Assembly: GCF_900142185.1 (NCBI RefSeq)
Contig: NZ_FQZZ01000001.1
Coordinates: forward strand, 124,001 to 188,000
Reading direction: 5' to 3'
Source of the DNA: Lutimaribacter pacificus
GTDB lineage: Bacteria; Pseudomonadota; Alphaproteobacteria; Rhodobacterales; Rhodobacteraceae
Length of the DNA: 64,000 bases
Position 1 is the first letter of the stretch. Every line of letters begins with the position of its first letter. The notes beneath the pieces were generated by a model that saw only the letters and a list, made by a program, of their open reading frames with translations, did no database searches and was not told the origin of the DNA. Both the position numbers and the translations under genes were made by a program. Below, piece by piece: positions 36,192 through 44,062 of this stretch.

Positions 36192-37331
36192 ATGACGATT
36201 CACTGGTGCGGCACGGGCCTTTCGGCAATTCCGGGGCTGCGGCGTCTGCTGCAGGACGGGCATAAGGTGACGGTCTGGAACCGTACCGTGGACAAGGCGC
36301 AGGAGGCGGTCGGCGATCTGGCGACCGACATACGCGCGTTCGACCGCGACGCGCTGGCCGATGCGCTGCAACCCGGCGATGTGGTGGTGTCGATGCTGCC
36401 CGGCGACTGGCATGTGCCGCTGGCCGAACTGTGCCTTGGGAAAGGCGCGCATTTCGTCAGCTCGTCCTATATCGCGCCGGAAATGCGGGCGCTGGACGGT
36501 GCCGCACGGGAAAAGGGGCTGCGTTTCGTCAATGAAATCGGGCTCGATCCCGGTATAGATCACCTGATGGCGCATCAGCTGGTGGCCGATTACGTCGCCT
36601 CGGACGCCTACGACCCAACGAACGCCATATCCTTCATTTCCTATTGCGGCGGGGTGCCGAAGATCCCCAATGCCTTCCGCTACAAGTTCAGCTGGTCGCC
36701 GCTGGGCGTGCTCAAGGCGCTGCGCTCACCCTCGCGCTCGATCCGGGATTACACCGAATTGCGGGTGAACCGGCCGTGGGACGCGATTTCCAGCTATACC
36801 GCGCCGCTGCCGCAGCCCGAGGCGTTCGAGGTCTATCCCAACCGCGATTCGATCCCCTTCATGGCGCAGTATCATTTCGATCCGGCTTGGCCGGTAAAGG
36901 AGTTCGTGCGCGGCACGCTGCGCCTGAACGGCTGGGCCGAGGCGTGGAAGGACGTGTTCGCCGAGATCGAAACGCTGGAAGGCGAGGCCGGCGAGGCACG
37001 GCTGAAAGAGATGTCGGACCAGTTCTGGCGCGATAATGCCTATGACGAAGGCGAGCCGGATCGCGTGGTCCTGTGCGTCGGGCTGAAGGCCGAGAAGGAC
37101 GGCGTTCCGGTCTGGCACAGGACATATGTGATGGATGCCTGGGGCGATGCGCGCGGCACGGCGATGGCGCGGCTGGTGTCGATCCCCGTATCGCTTGCGG
37201 TCGAGGCGGTGCTGAATCGCGAGGTGCCGGCCGGCGTCACCGCCGCGCCGTCGGACCCGAAGCTGGTGCAGCGGTTCATGGCCGGGATCGACAAGCTGGC
37301 GCAGCATTTGCAGATCGTTTCCCACGCCTGA
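36192..37331 (+). CDS. saccharopine dehydrogenase, glutamate-forming type (LYS9-like)
   Basis: A 379-residue Sacchrp_dh-family enzyme opening with the nucleotide site [17 protein letters not shown] and showing [30 protein letters not shown] and YPNRDSIPF. It would cleave saccharopine to glutamate and allysine. It follows the LYS1-like gene after 24 bp with a GGGAGAG site. Length fits single-function SDHs. A dense hairpin block follows the stop codon. Confidence 0.9.
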   Translation: MTIHWCGTGLSAIPGLRRLLQDGHKVTVWNRTVDKAQEAVGDLATDIRAFDRDALADALQPGDVVVSMLPGDWHVPLAELCLGKGAHFVSSSYIAPEMRALDGAAREKGLRFVNEIGLDPGIDHLMAHQLVADYVASDAYDPTNAISFISYCGGVPKIPNAFRYKFSWSPLGVLKALRSPSRSIRDYTELRVNRPWDAISSYTAPLPQPEAFEVYPNRDSIPFMAQYHFDPAWPVKEFVRGTLRLNGWAEAWKDVFAEIETLEGEAGEARLKEMSDQFWRDNAYDEGEPDRVVLCVGLKAEKDGVPVWHRTYVMDAWGDARGTAMARLVSIPVSLAVEAVLNREVPAGVTAAPSDPKLVQRFMAGIDKLAQHLQIVSHA

Positions 37332-37334
37332 CGG

Positions 37335-37367
37335 AAAAACCCCGCCCGGCAGGGGGGCCGGACGGGG
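37335..37367 (-). terminator. terminator for the small secreted gene, minus strand
   Basis: Plus-strand arms CCCCGCCCGGC and GCCGGACGGGG make an 11-bp stem with one mismatch and a 6-nt loop. Reading minus, a T-run (37339-37335) follows, so it ends transcripts from the gene at 37413. A second hairpin, GGGGGCGC with GCGCCCCC, lies at 37373-37396. Confidence 0.75.
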
Positions 37368-37412
37368 CCTGTGGGGGCGCGTAATCATGCGCCCCCCCGG
37401 GGGGGAGTCGCT

Positions 37413-37718
37413 TTAGCGTGCACCGTAGGCGGTAGCGGCGTTTTCGCTGCCACGGAACCGGTTGCTCGTCACGGTATCGCTGCGCAGATAGGCCTGCTCA
37501 CGCGGGGTCAGGACATTGGCGGCGGGCAGTTCCACGGCCTGGCCCCTGGTGGCTTCGACGATGCCATCCACGCCGATACCCCGTTCGCCGGGATGCAGCG
37601 ACACGACGGCCTGCTCGCCCATGGTCGAGATCGTGGTGCCGGCCAGGACCTGGTCGGCAAAGGCCGGGGCTGCGGATGCGCTTGCGATCAGGGCAAATGC
37701 GATGGTCATGCGTTTCAT
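37413..37718 (-). CDS. small secreted protein of unknown function
   Basis: A 101-residue protein with signal peptide MKRMTIAFALIASASAAPAFA and a strong AGGAGAG site. The mature part of about 80 residues has no cysteine and contains VLTPREQAYLRSDTVTSNRF. Its upstream region is AT-rich and holds a CGCATC-TTTC-GATGCG hairpin at 37768-37783, placed in the leader RNA. No family was recognised. Confidence 0.65.
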   Translation of the reverse strand: MKRMTIAFALIASASAAPAFADQVLAGTTISTMGEQAVVSLHPGERGIGVDGIVEATRGQAVELPAANVLTPREQAYLRSDTVTSNRFRGSENAATAYGAR

Positions 37719-38088
37719 TTCTTCTCTCCTTCCAGATGGTCAAACCCATCGTTTCTGTGTGTTACGTCGCATCTTTCGATGCGTTGTGAGAAGGAAACTG
37801 GATATTTATGTGCGATTTTTCAAAACACCGGAATTCACGCTCCTGTGTGTGAGCGAGAGAAGTTCGGTGCAGCGGTGAACACTGAACGTGCTTTTTTGAA
37901 TTTTTTATTAAAAACAGCAGGTTGAATCGGATAACCTGTCTCGTTCCCGCAGGTTTCGTTCACGAAAAAAGTTTGCAGGGCCGTGAATTTCCGATTTTCA
38001 CGAATATGCAAAACCGGGCGCAAGAGGCCCGGTTTTGCTCTTTTCAAAGAGTGATCGTGCATGGATGCACATATGGCGGAAATTCCGC
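37719..38088. other. AT-rich 370-bp gap without recognised gene
   Basis: The gap is clearly poorer in G+C than its surroundings (runs such as TTTTTTGAATTTTTTATTAAAAA near 37890, in part). It holds a leader hairpin of the gene at 37413 and a perfect terminator at 38008-38044. A third palindrome, GGCGGAA-A-TTCCGCC at 38075-38089, touches the DUF3775 stop codon. No convincing reading frame was seen. A small RNA ending at the terminator is possible. Confidence 0.5.
38008..38044 (+). terminator. perfect 12-bp terminator hairpin
   Basis: GCAAAACCGGGC and GCCCGGTTTTGC pair perfectly around a 7-nt loop, and TCTTTT follows on the plus strand. A second small hairpin, CTCTTT-TC-AAAGAG, overlaps its tail. 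On the minus strand it lies 51 nt after the DUF3775 stop, so it may serve that gene or an unseen plus-strand transcript. Confidence 0.75.
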
Positions 38089-38415
38089 CTAGCGATGGCC
38101 CATCAGGTCGTCTTCGTCGTCGCTTGCCGACAGGCCGAGCGCGTCCAGCCCGTTTTCGAGATGGTCGCTCAGATGCGGCGTTCCCAGAAGGTAATCGGCG
38201 GTCGGCGTCGTCGCCTCGGTGGCGGCGGTTGCCTTGGCCTCTTCCAGTTCGTCGGCATCGAAACTGCCGCGTCCGATCCACATCAGGGCGACCAGCGAAA
38301 TCTGTTCCTCTTCGCTCAGGCGGTCGATGAAGGCACGCAGTTCCCCCTCGGCACGGTCCATCTCCCGCGCCATCAGAATGACATTGGCCACTCGTCTTAC
38401 AGTAATATCGAGCAT
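38089..38415 (-). CDS. DUF3775 domain protein
   Basis: A 108-residue protein of the DUF3775 family: MLDITVRRVANVILMARE, FIDRLSEEEQISLVALMWIGRG and a C-terminal acidic stretch ending SDDEDDLMGHR. It is predicted helical and cytosolic, with no known function; the family is frequent in Alphaproteobacteria. GAGGAACC precedes ATG 38415. Its stop codon lies inside a 15-bp palindrome. Confidence 0.85.
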   Translation of the reverse strand: MLDITVRRVANVILMAREMDRAEGELRAFIDRLSEEEQISLVALMWIGRGSFDADELEEAKATAATEATTPTADYLLGTPHLSDHLENGLDALGLSASDDEDDLMGHR

Positions 38416-38538
38416 GGTTCCTCCGGCGTTTCCTGTCGCGCAGAGTCACCCTATAGCACGGATCGCGTCTTTGATCTTACGCAAATAGCCGGTTGTCGGT
38501 GGCCGGGGATTGGTGGCCCCGTGAGTTCTGGGGCGATC

Positions 38539-38590
38539 ATGCCCGGGCCGCCGCGCGGCTGTTCCGGGCGGGGTGCATCATTTGAACGGC
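38539..38590 (+). repeat. 52-bp structured repeat, copy 1
   Basis: It begins ATGCCCGGGCCGC and ends ATTTGAACGG. GCCCGG...CCGGGC encloses an inner GCCGC-CGC-GCGGC stem and a TGTT bulge. The second copy at 55628 differs at four of 52 positions or fewer, one of them in the 3-nt inner loop (CGC versus TGC). Confidence 0.85.
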
Positions 38591-38625
38591 AACGGGCCGC
38601 ACTCAGGGAGGATGCGGCCCGTTTT
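38591..38625. terminator. 11-bp hairpin with short T-run
   Basis: AACGGGCCGCA and TGCGGCCCGTT pair perfectly around an 11-nt loop; TTTTC follows on the plus strand. It directly adjoins the repeat above. A further GCCGGGC/GCCCGGC hairpin at 38644-38668 lies just after the yjhX stop codon. Confidence 0.65.
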
Positions 38626-38671
38626 CTGCGATTGCCAAGCCAGGCCGGGCGCAGCGCACCGGCCCGGCGTG

Positions 38672-38935
38672 TCACGCACCCTGGTTGTCGGGTTGCGCCC
38701 GCACGCACAGGCGACCGCGTTTCGAGATGCGGTAGGGGCTGCCGGAGCGGGATTCGATCAGGCGCTTCTTCCGCAGCCGGTGAAAGACGTCCAGATCGCA
38801 GTCCGAAAGGATCGTCCCCTCGCGGGTGACGCAGGTGATCGCGGTGATCTTGGGGCCATCGCCCCGTTCGTGCAGGATATGGCCGCCCAGGGCCAGAACG
38901 TGCAGGACACGTTGCTCGTTTCGTGAGATATTCAT
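38672..38935 (-). CDS. yjhX: YjhX-family toxin
   Basis: An 87-residue protein of the YjhX (UPF0386) family, recognised by MNISRNEQRVLHVLALGGHI, CVTREGTILSDCDL and FHRLRKKRLIESR. It has a winged-helix-like pattern. In E. coli YjhX is reported as a toxin paired with the acetyltransferase YjhQ. No such antitoxin gene is next to this one. A perfect 10-bp palindrome lies 70 bp upstream of its start. It may act as a small regulator instead of a toxin here. Confidence 0.88.
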   Translation of the reverse strand: MNISRNEQRVLHVLALGGHILHERGDGPKITAITCVTREGTILSDCDLDVFHRLRKKRLIESRSGSPYRISKRGRLCVRAQPDNQGA

Positions 38936-39005
38936 GAGAGTCTCGTGGGGCAGATGTGAAAAGATACCCCGCGTGCCGATGCGCGCGGCGGTTCGGATTT
39001 CACCC

Positions 39006-39028
39006 GGCTCTCTGACCTTCAGAGAGCC
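39006..39028. promoter_or_regulatory. perfect palindrome upstream of yjhX
   Basis: GGCTCTCTGA and TCAGAGAGCC pair perfectly around CCT, 70 bp before the yjhX start. It may be an operator for autoregulation or a terminator of the OmpA-side transcript. No T-run follows directly on the minus strand. Confidence 0.5.
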
Positions 39029-39176
39029 TTATCTCACAAGCTCTGACATCCAATCCTCATTGCACGAGCGGTGAGCCTGTCACCTGCTCGCAATGCCAAT
39101 ATGGGAAAGACGCGCGCCGGGGGCAAGCGCGAAAAGGGGCGGCAGGGCGTGCCCCGCCGTTCCGCGGGATTACCGG

Positions 39177-39500
39177 TCAGCCGCGGCCGCGCTCCAGCGC
39201 CGAGCGCAGTTCCTCGGCCTCGTATCGCGCATCGCGCAGCCCTTCCATCGCGGCGGCCAGTTCGGCCTCGGCCTGGCTGATCTGGTTGGTCAGCTCGGCC
39301 TCGCGCTGTTGCAGGTAGGTGATCGCCTGGTCGCGGGTTTCCTCGGCCTCGTGCAGTTCCTGCGCCATCCGCTCAAGCTCGCCCATGTCGGCGCGCGAGA
39401 CGCGGGTGAAGCGGTGGATCAGCCAATGCGCGAACCAGCCCACGCAGAACGCCACGAACAGGATGACCGCCGTGGCGATGATGATCTCGGTTCTATTCAT
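39177..39500 (-). CDS. membrane-anchored coiled-coil protein
   Basis: A 107-residue protein with one N-terminal membrane helix (IIIATAVILFVAFCVGWFAHWL) and a long heptad-rich coiled coil (about residues 40-105, EAEETRDQAITYLQQREAELTN and on, in part). Its start overlaps the end of the OmpA-family gene by 8 bp, so it is produced with it. It may tether or space envelope proteins; this is inference. No homologous family with known function was recognised. Confidence 0.75.
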   Translation of the reverse strand: MNRTEIIIATAVILFVAFCVGWFAHWLIHRFTRVSRADMGELERMAQELHEAEETRDQAITYLQQREAELTNQISQAEAELAAAMEGLRDARYEAEELRSALERGRG

Positions 39501-41403
39501 CGGTTGATCCCTCTTCCGACGACGCTTCGTCGTCGGGTATGTCTACGGCGGGCTGCTCGAGACTTTCAAGGGTCGTTTCCTCTTCGACCGTGGGTTCGGG
39601 GCGGATCAGCCTGAATTCGATCCGGCGGTTGGCCTCGCGGCCCTCCTCGGTTTCGTTGTCGGCGATGGGCTGCTCCTCGCCATATCCCTTTGCGGTGATG
39701 TTCGCGGTCAGCACCCGGCGTTCGCGCAGGGCATTCAGAACCGCCTGCGCGCGGGCCTGGCTGAGTTGCTGGTTCATGACCTCGCGGCCCTGGCTGTCGG
39801 TATGGCCGCCGATCTCCATGCGGATGCCGCCGCAGAGCTTCAGGATCTCGGCGATATCGTCGATGATGCCCCCGGCCTCGGAATCCGGGGTGGCCGAACC
39901 GGGTTCGAAGTTGATCTTGCGGGCGGCCAGGATCGCGGCGATCTCGGTTTCGCATTCCTCGGGCGTGGGGATCGAGGCGATCGGGTCCAGCTTTTCCTGA
40001 TAGGTCACGTCGATTTCGAACCGTTCGGCCTCGCCCAGCTTTTCGACCAGCAGGCGCGATATCTCGGCCGATGCGTCCTGGTTGCCGGTATTGCCGTTGA
40101 CGCGCACCGTATCCGGCCGCACGATCACCGCGCCGTTCGACAGTTTCGACAGCGCCTCCAGCCCGGCCAGCACGCGCACCGGCCAGTCCCTTGGCAGGCT
40201 GTCGTCCAGCCGCGCCCCGACATAGATCCTGTCCGAGCCGAAGCGCGCGCGGGCAAAACTTTCGGCGGCCACGCGGTTCAGCTCGTCACTGACGCGGCCG
40301 CGCAGTTGCAGCAGCCCCTCGGGCGACAGCGTGGCCACGAATTCGGGCGGGCCGCCCTGTGCCTTGTCCTCGGGTTCCGGCAAGACCGCGTGCAGCGCGA
40401 ACACATCGGGCAGGCTGTTTTCCAGCTCGCCCACCGTGCGGTCGAAAAGCCCCTGCTCGGTGCCTTCGGCGGCGACCAGCGAGATGTCGGCATCGGCGAA
40501 TGTGACCGACCCGCCGCCCAGCGTGGCCAGCGCGCCGATCGCCTGTTCGGCCGCGACCGCCCAGTTGGGCGAGGGCACGCCCAGCCCCACGGTGCAGCTT
40601 GTCTTGCCCTGCACGCCGGCGCGCGCCGCGGCGCGCAGGATGCGGTCGCGGGCCTCGTCGCTGTCGGCCGAGCAGGCATCGAACCGCGCGGTGCCGTCCT
40701 CGATCAGGAACCGCAGGGTAAAGGGCGTGATGACCGGGCGCGGCGCGCTGATCTCCAGCGCCAGCCGCAGGCCCAGCGGCGCGGCGCGCGACAGGTCGCT
40801 TTCCAGCTGGCGCTTGGCGGCCACGCTGTCCGATATCGCGGTGATCACCACCTGGTTGGCGCTGACCGAAACCTTGGCGCGGCGCAGCTTTTCCAGCGCC
40901 CCGACCGCATAGTCCACCGCAGGCTCCCACCCGTCGGGCACGGGGTAATCGGCGCTTTCCAGCAGATCGGTGACCGCGCCGCCATCCGACAGGTCGGCAA
41001 GGTCCCCGGCCAGTTCCTCGCGGTCGGTCGCGGCCGGCACCAGGCCGATCAGCGAGATGCCGCTGTCGTTGCGCAGGATCTCGATCGAAAAGCGCGGCGG
41101 CCTGATCCGCTTGCTTTCGGTCACCTCCATGCGGTCGATGATGCGGGCGGCATCGACGACCTTGCCCGCGGTCGACAGCGCCTGGAACCGTATCGCCTCG
41201 GTCGGGGCGGTTCCGGTCAGGAAGACCTGCAACCCGTTCGCCTGCACCTCGGCCCAGTGCAGCTCGGCGCGGTCCAGCGCCTGGCGCACGCCGCGTTCGG
41301 AATTGTCCTGGATCACGTTGACGGCGAAGACCGCCGCGATCAGGCACAAAATCGCGCCGACGGCGAAGGTTACGGCGATATAGGCGATCGAGGATAGACG
41401 CAT
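39493..41403 (-). CDS. OmpA-family peptidoglycan-binding protein with large N-terminal region
   Basis: A 636-residue protein. An N-terminal membrane helix (residues 7-29) anchors it to the inner membrane. The central region repeats BON-like segments (VSANQVVITAISDSVAAKRQLESDL, LQLRGRVSDELNRVAAESFA). The C-terminal OmpA domain (about 485-605) has GHTDSQGREVMNQQLSQARAQ, in part, and REANRRIEF, the diaminopimelate-binding site. The extreme C-terminus is acidic. It is expected to bind peptidoglycan across the periplasm. It is followed by the coiled-coil gene with 8 bp overlap. Confidence 0.88.
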   Translation of the reverse strand: MRLSSIAYIAVTFAVGAILCLIAAVFAVNVIQDNSERGVRQALDRAELHWAEVQANGLQVFLTGTAPTEAIRFQALSTAGKVVDAARIIDRMEVTESKRIRPPRFSIEILRNDSGISLIGLVPAATDREELAGDLADLSDGGAVTDLLESADYPVPDGWEPAVDYAVGALEKLRRAKVSVSANQVVITAISDSVAAKRQLESDLSRAAPLGLRLALEISAPRPVITPFTLRFLIEDGTARFDACSADSDEARDRILRAAARAGVQGKTSCTVGLGVPSPNWAVAAEQAIGALATLGGGSVTFADADISLVAAEGTEQGLFDRTVGELENSLPDVFALHAVLPEPEDKAQGGPPEFVATLSPEGLLQLRGRVSDELNRVAAESFARARFGSDRIYVGARLDDSLPRDWPVRVLAGLEALSKLSNGAVIVRPDTVRVNGNTGNQDASAEISRLLVEKLGEAERFEIDVTYQEKLDPIASIPTPEECETEIAAILAARKINFEPGSATPDSEAGGIIDDIAEILKLCGGIRMEIGGHTDSQGREVMNQQLSQARAQAVLNALRERRVLTANITAKGYGEEQPIADNETEEGREANRRIEFRLIRPEPTVEEETTLESLEQPAVDIPDDEASSEEGSTDE

Positions 41404-41462
41404 GAACAGGCCGGGATCAGTCAGTGTTATCGCTTCTTAGGGCCGCGGGCGGGGAGGTGCAA

Positions 41463-42443
41463 TCAAAGGAGCATGGCACCGGCGAAAAACAGCAGGGGGA
41501 TCAGCCCGGTATCGCGGTTGGCGCGGAACAGCATCAGGCAGGTGTCGGGGTCGTCGATCTGCAGCTTGCGCATCTGCCAGACCATGTGCCAGCCCATCGC
41601 CCACGGCCCGAAGATCGCCAGCCCGATGGCCAGCGGGTTGCCACCCCGTCCCGCCATCGCCGACAGAATCGCCATCGCCATCAGCGCCACCGCCGCCACC
41701 ATGAACCGCCGCAGCCACATCGCCGTGTCCGACCCGAAAAGGCGCGCGGTCGATTTCACGCCGATCAGCGCGTCGTCTTCCTTGTCCTGGTGCGCATAGA
41801 TCGTGTCGTAGAACAGCGTCCACGCGATCCCGGCCATATAAAGCACCAGCGGCGCGGGGTGCAGATAGCCGGTATGCGCCACCCAGGCCAGCATCGCGCC
41901 CCAGTTGAAGGCCAGCCCAAGGAACACCTGCGGCCACCAGGTGAACCGCTTGGCGAAGGGATAGATCGCCACCGGCACCAGCGACGCGATCCCCATCGCG
42001 ATGGCCGCGCCGTTATAGGTCAGCAGGATGGCAAAGGCCAAAAGCGCCTGCGCGATCATCCACGCGGCAGCCTGTGCCACGCTGACCTGCCCCGAGGGGA
42101 TCGGCCGCGATGCCGTGCGCGCCACCGAACCGTCGAAATCGCGGTCGGTGATGTCGTTCCAGGTGCAGCCCGCCCCGCGCATCAGCCACGCGCCGATGCC
42201 GCAGGACAGGAAGATCCACGCATCCTCCCACCGGGGCGCGCCATCATGCAGGATCGCCAGCGCCAGCCCCCACCAGCAGGGGATCAGCAACAGCCATGTG
42301 CCGATGGGCCGGTCGGCCCGCGACAGCCGCAGGTAGGGCCGCGACCATGCCGGCGCGCGCCGATCCACCCAGTTGCCGCGATAGGCGTCGGCCACCTGTC
42401 CGTCTGGGCTCGTGCCCTCTGGCATCCGGTCGGGTGTGGTCAT
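41463..42443 (-). CDS. ubiA: 4-hydroxybenzoate polyprenyltransferase
   Basis: A 326-residue membrane prenyltransferase with eight to nine hydrophobic segments. The first Asp-rich motif is NDITDRDFD (96-104), followed by GSVARTASRPIPSG, and the second is YDTIYAHQDKEDD. It attaches the polyprenyl tail to 4-hydroxybenzoate in ubiquinone synthesis. ATG 42443 is used; longer frames run into rsmE on the other strand. Its start codon touches the rsmE start codon (CATATG). Confidence 0.95.
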   Translation of the reverse strand: MTTPDRMPEGTSPDGQVADAYRGNWVDRRAPAWSRPYLRLSRADRPIGTWLLLIPCWWGLALAILHDGAPRWEDAWIFLSCGIGAWLMRGAGCTWNDITDRDFDGSVARTASRPIPSGQVSVAQAAAWMIAQALLAFAILLTYNGAAIAMGIASLVPVAIYPFAKRFTWWPQVFLGLAFNWGAMLAWVAHTGYLHPAPLVLYMAGIAWTLFYDTIYAHQDKEDDALIGVKSTARLFGSDTAMWLRRFMVAAVALMAMAILSAMAGRGGNPLAIGLAIFGPWAMGWHMVWQMRKLQIDDPDTCLMLFRANRDTGLIPLLFFAGAMLL

Positions 42444-43211
42444 ATGGTCGGCCCCATGAATTCGACTGCGAAGATCCGCCTTTATGTAGATCACCCTCTG
42501 GGGGAGGGGCAATGCGTCCCGTTGGATCGTGATCAGGCGCATTACCTGTTCGGCGTCATGCGGCAGGGTGCGGGCGATCCGGTGCTGCTGTTCAACGGGC
42601 GCGATGGCGAATGGCTGGCCCATGTCACGCAGGCGGGCAAGCGGGCGGGGGAACTGGCCTGCGATACGCAGACGCGCCCCTTGCAGATGCCGCCCGACCT
42701 GTGGCTGATGTTCGCCCCGATCAAGAAGGCGCGCACCGATTTCATCGTCGAAAAGGCGGCCGAGTTGGGGGCCGCGCGCATCCTGCCGGTGCAGACCGCG
42801 TTTACCAATGCCGAGCGTATCCGCCAGGACCGCCTGCAGGCCCACGCGGTCGAGGCGGCCGAGCAATGCGGCGGCACCTTCGTGCCCGAGGTCTGCGACC
42901 TGCAACGGCTCGACCGGTTGCTCGATGGCTGGGATGGGGCGCGGCGGATTCTCTTTTGCGACGAGGGGCTTGCCGGGGCGTCACCGGCCCTTCCGGGCTT
43001 TTTCCGCGATGAGGGGGCTGCGCCCCCCGACAGCGGCCCCTGGGCCATTCTGATCGGCCCCGAGGGCGGGTTTTCCGATGCCGAACGCGCGCGGCTGCGC
43101 GACATGCGCTGCGCCCGCGCGATCAGCCTCGGGCCCCGCATCCTGCGCGCCGACACCGCCGCCGTGGCCGCGCTGACGCTGTGGCAACTGGCGCTGGGGG
43201 ACTGGCGGTGA
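42444..43211 (+). CDS. rsmE: 16S rRNA m3U1498 methyltransferase
   Basis: A SPOUT methyltransferase of 255 residues from ATG 42444, or 251 from ATG 42456; neither has a Shine-Dalgarno site. Family marks are MFAPIKKARTDFIVEKAAELG, ILPVQTAFTNAERI and the SAM knot ILIGPEGGFSDAE with SLGPRILRADTA. A stretch FFRDEGAAPPDSGP before the knot is extra relative to E. coli RsmE and is encoded by a GC hairpin of the type found in intergenic modules. Its stop overlaps the next gene. Confidence 0.93.
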   Translation: MVGPMNSTAKIRLYVDHPLGEGQCVPLDRDQAHYLFGVMRQGAGDPVLLFNGRDGEWLAHVTQAGKRAGELACDTQTRPLQMPPDLWLMFAPIKKARTDFIVEKAAELGAARILPVQTAFTNAERIRQDRLQAHAVEAAEQCGGTFVPEVCDLQRLDRLLDGWDGARRILFCDEGLAGASPALPGFFRDEGAAPPDSGPWAILIGPEGGFSDAERARLRDMRCARAISLGPRILRADTAAVAALTLWQLALGDWR

Positions 43212-44062
43212 TCCGGGAGGCCGGCCCCCATGATGCGGCGGATATGGCGGCGTTTCTCGAACGTCACATCGACACCTCGATGTTCCTGCTGAGCAATCTC
43301 GAACGCTTCGGGACCGGCGAACGCGACCACCCGCATGGCACCCGCTTTTTCCTGCGCGACACCGGGACGGGCCTGAGCGGTGTGTTCGGCTGCACCAATG
43401 GCGGGTTCCTGATGTGCCAGATGCCGGGGCTGACCGCGCCGGAGGCCGGGATGCTGGCCCATCTCGTGCACGGCCGGGCCATGCGCGGGATGACGGGCGA
43501 TGCGATACAGGTGGCGCGCGTTCTCGGTGCGCTGCCGCTGTCCGCCGATGCCTTCGCGCTGAACAGCGTGCAGCCGCTTTATGCGCTCGATCTGGCCCGG
43601 CTTGCCGCGCCCGTGGCGAATTTGCGGCGGCCCACCGGGGCCGACCGTGCCCTGCTGGAGCAATGGTATGCCGCGTCGGCGCTGGAGACCGGGCAATCCG
43701 TCGCTGCGCGGGCAGAGGGCGACGGGCGCGCGCGGGCCGAAACCGCGCTGTCCGCCGGTTGGGCGCGGTTGCTGTTCGTCGATGGCGTGCCGGTGTCGCT
43801 GGCCGGGATAAATGCCCGCGCCGGCAACGCTGTGCAGGTGGGGGGCGTCTATACCCCGCCCGCGTTTCGCGGAAACGGCCATGCCGGTCGTGCCGTCGCG
43901 GCCTGTCTGGCCGAGCTGCGCGCCGGTGGCGCTGCCCGTGCCATCCTGTTCGCGGCCTCCGCAGCCGCCGCACGGGCCTATGAGCGGATCGGATTCGCCC
44001 GTATCGGGGAGTACCGGATCGCCATGCTGAAAGCGCCTGTCACGCTGGGGGTGCCGGCATGA
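43208..44062 (+). CDS. GNAT-family N-acetyltransferase
   Basis: A 284-residue protein with a GTG start overlapping the rsmE stop (GTGA). The C-terminal GNAT domain has VQVGGVYTPPAFRGNGHAGRAVAACLAELR, in part, with the acetyl-CoA loop RGNGHAG, and ARAYERIGFARIGEYRI. The N-terminal half resembles a degenerate second GNAT lobe. GTG 43181 is another possible start. The acyl acceptor is unknown. The gene ends by overlapping the next gene (ATGA). Confidence 0.8.
   Translation: MIREAGPHDAADMAAFLERHIDTSMFLLSNLERFGTGERDHPHGTRFFLRDTGTGLSGVFGCTNGGFLMCQMPGLTAPEAGMLAHLVHGRAMRGMTGDAIQVARVLGALPLSADAFALNSVQPLYALDLARLAAPVANLRRPTGADRALLEQWYAASALETGQSVAARAEGDGRARAETALSAGWARLLFVDGVPVSLAGINARAGNAVQVGGVYTPPAFRGNGHAGRAVAACLAELRAGGAARAILFAASAAAARAYERIGFARIGEYRIAMLKAPVTLGVPA

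Noticed and set aside
33090-36575. 1161-residue open frame on the minus strand
   Set aside because: Only its last third is a real gene (hydrolase from 34286). The rest is antisense to the histidine-phosphatase-like and saccharopine genes, with arginine- and histidine-rich composition typical of GC-rich shadow frames.
37371-37406. Poly-C/poly-G run as a phase-variable tract
   Set aside because: The run (CCCCCCCGGGGGGG) is in a gap between convergent genes, not in a coding or promoter region, and forms part of a hairpin.
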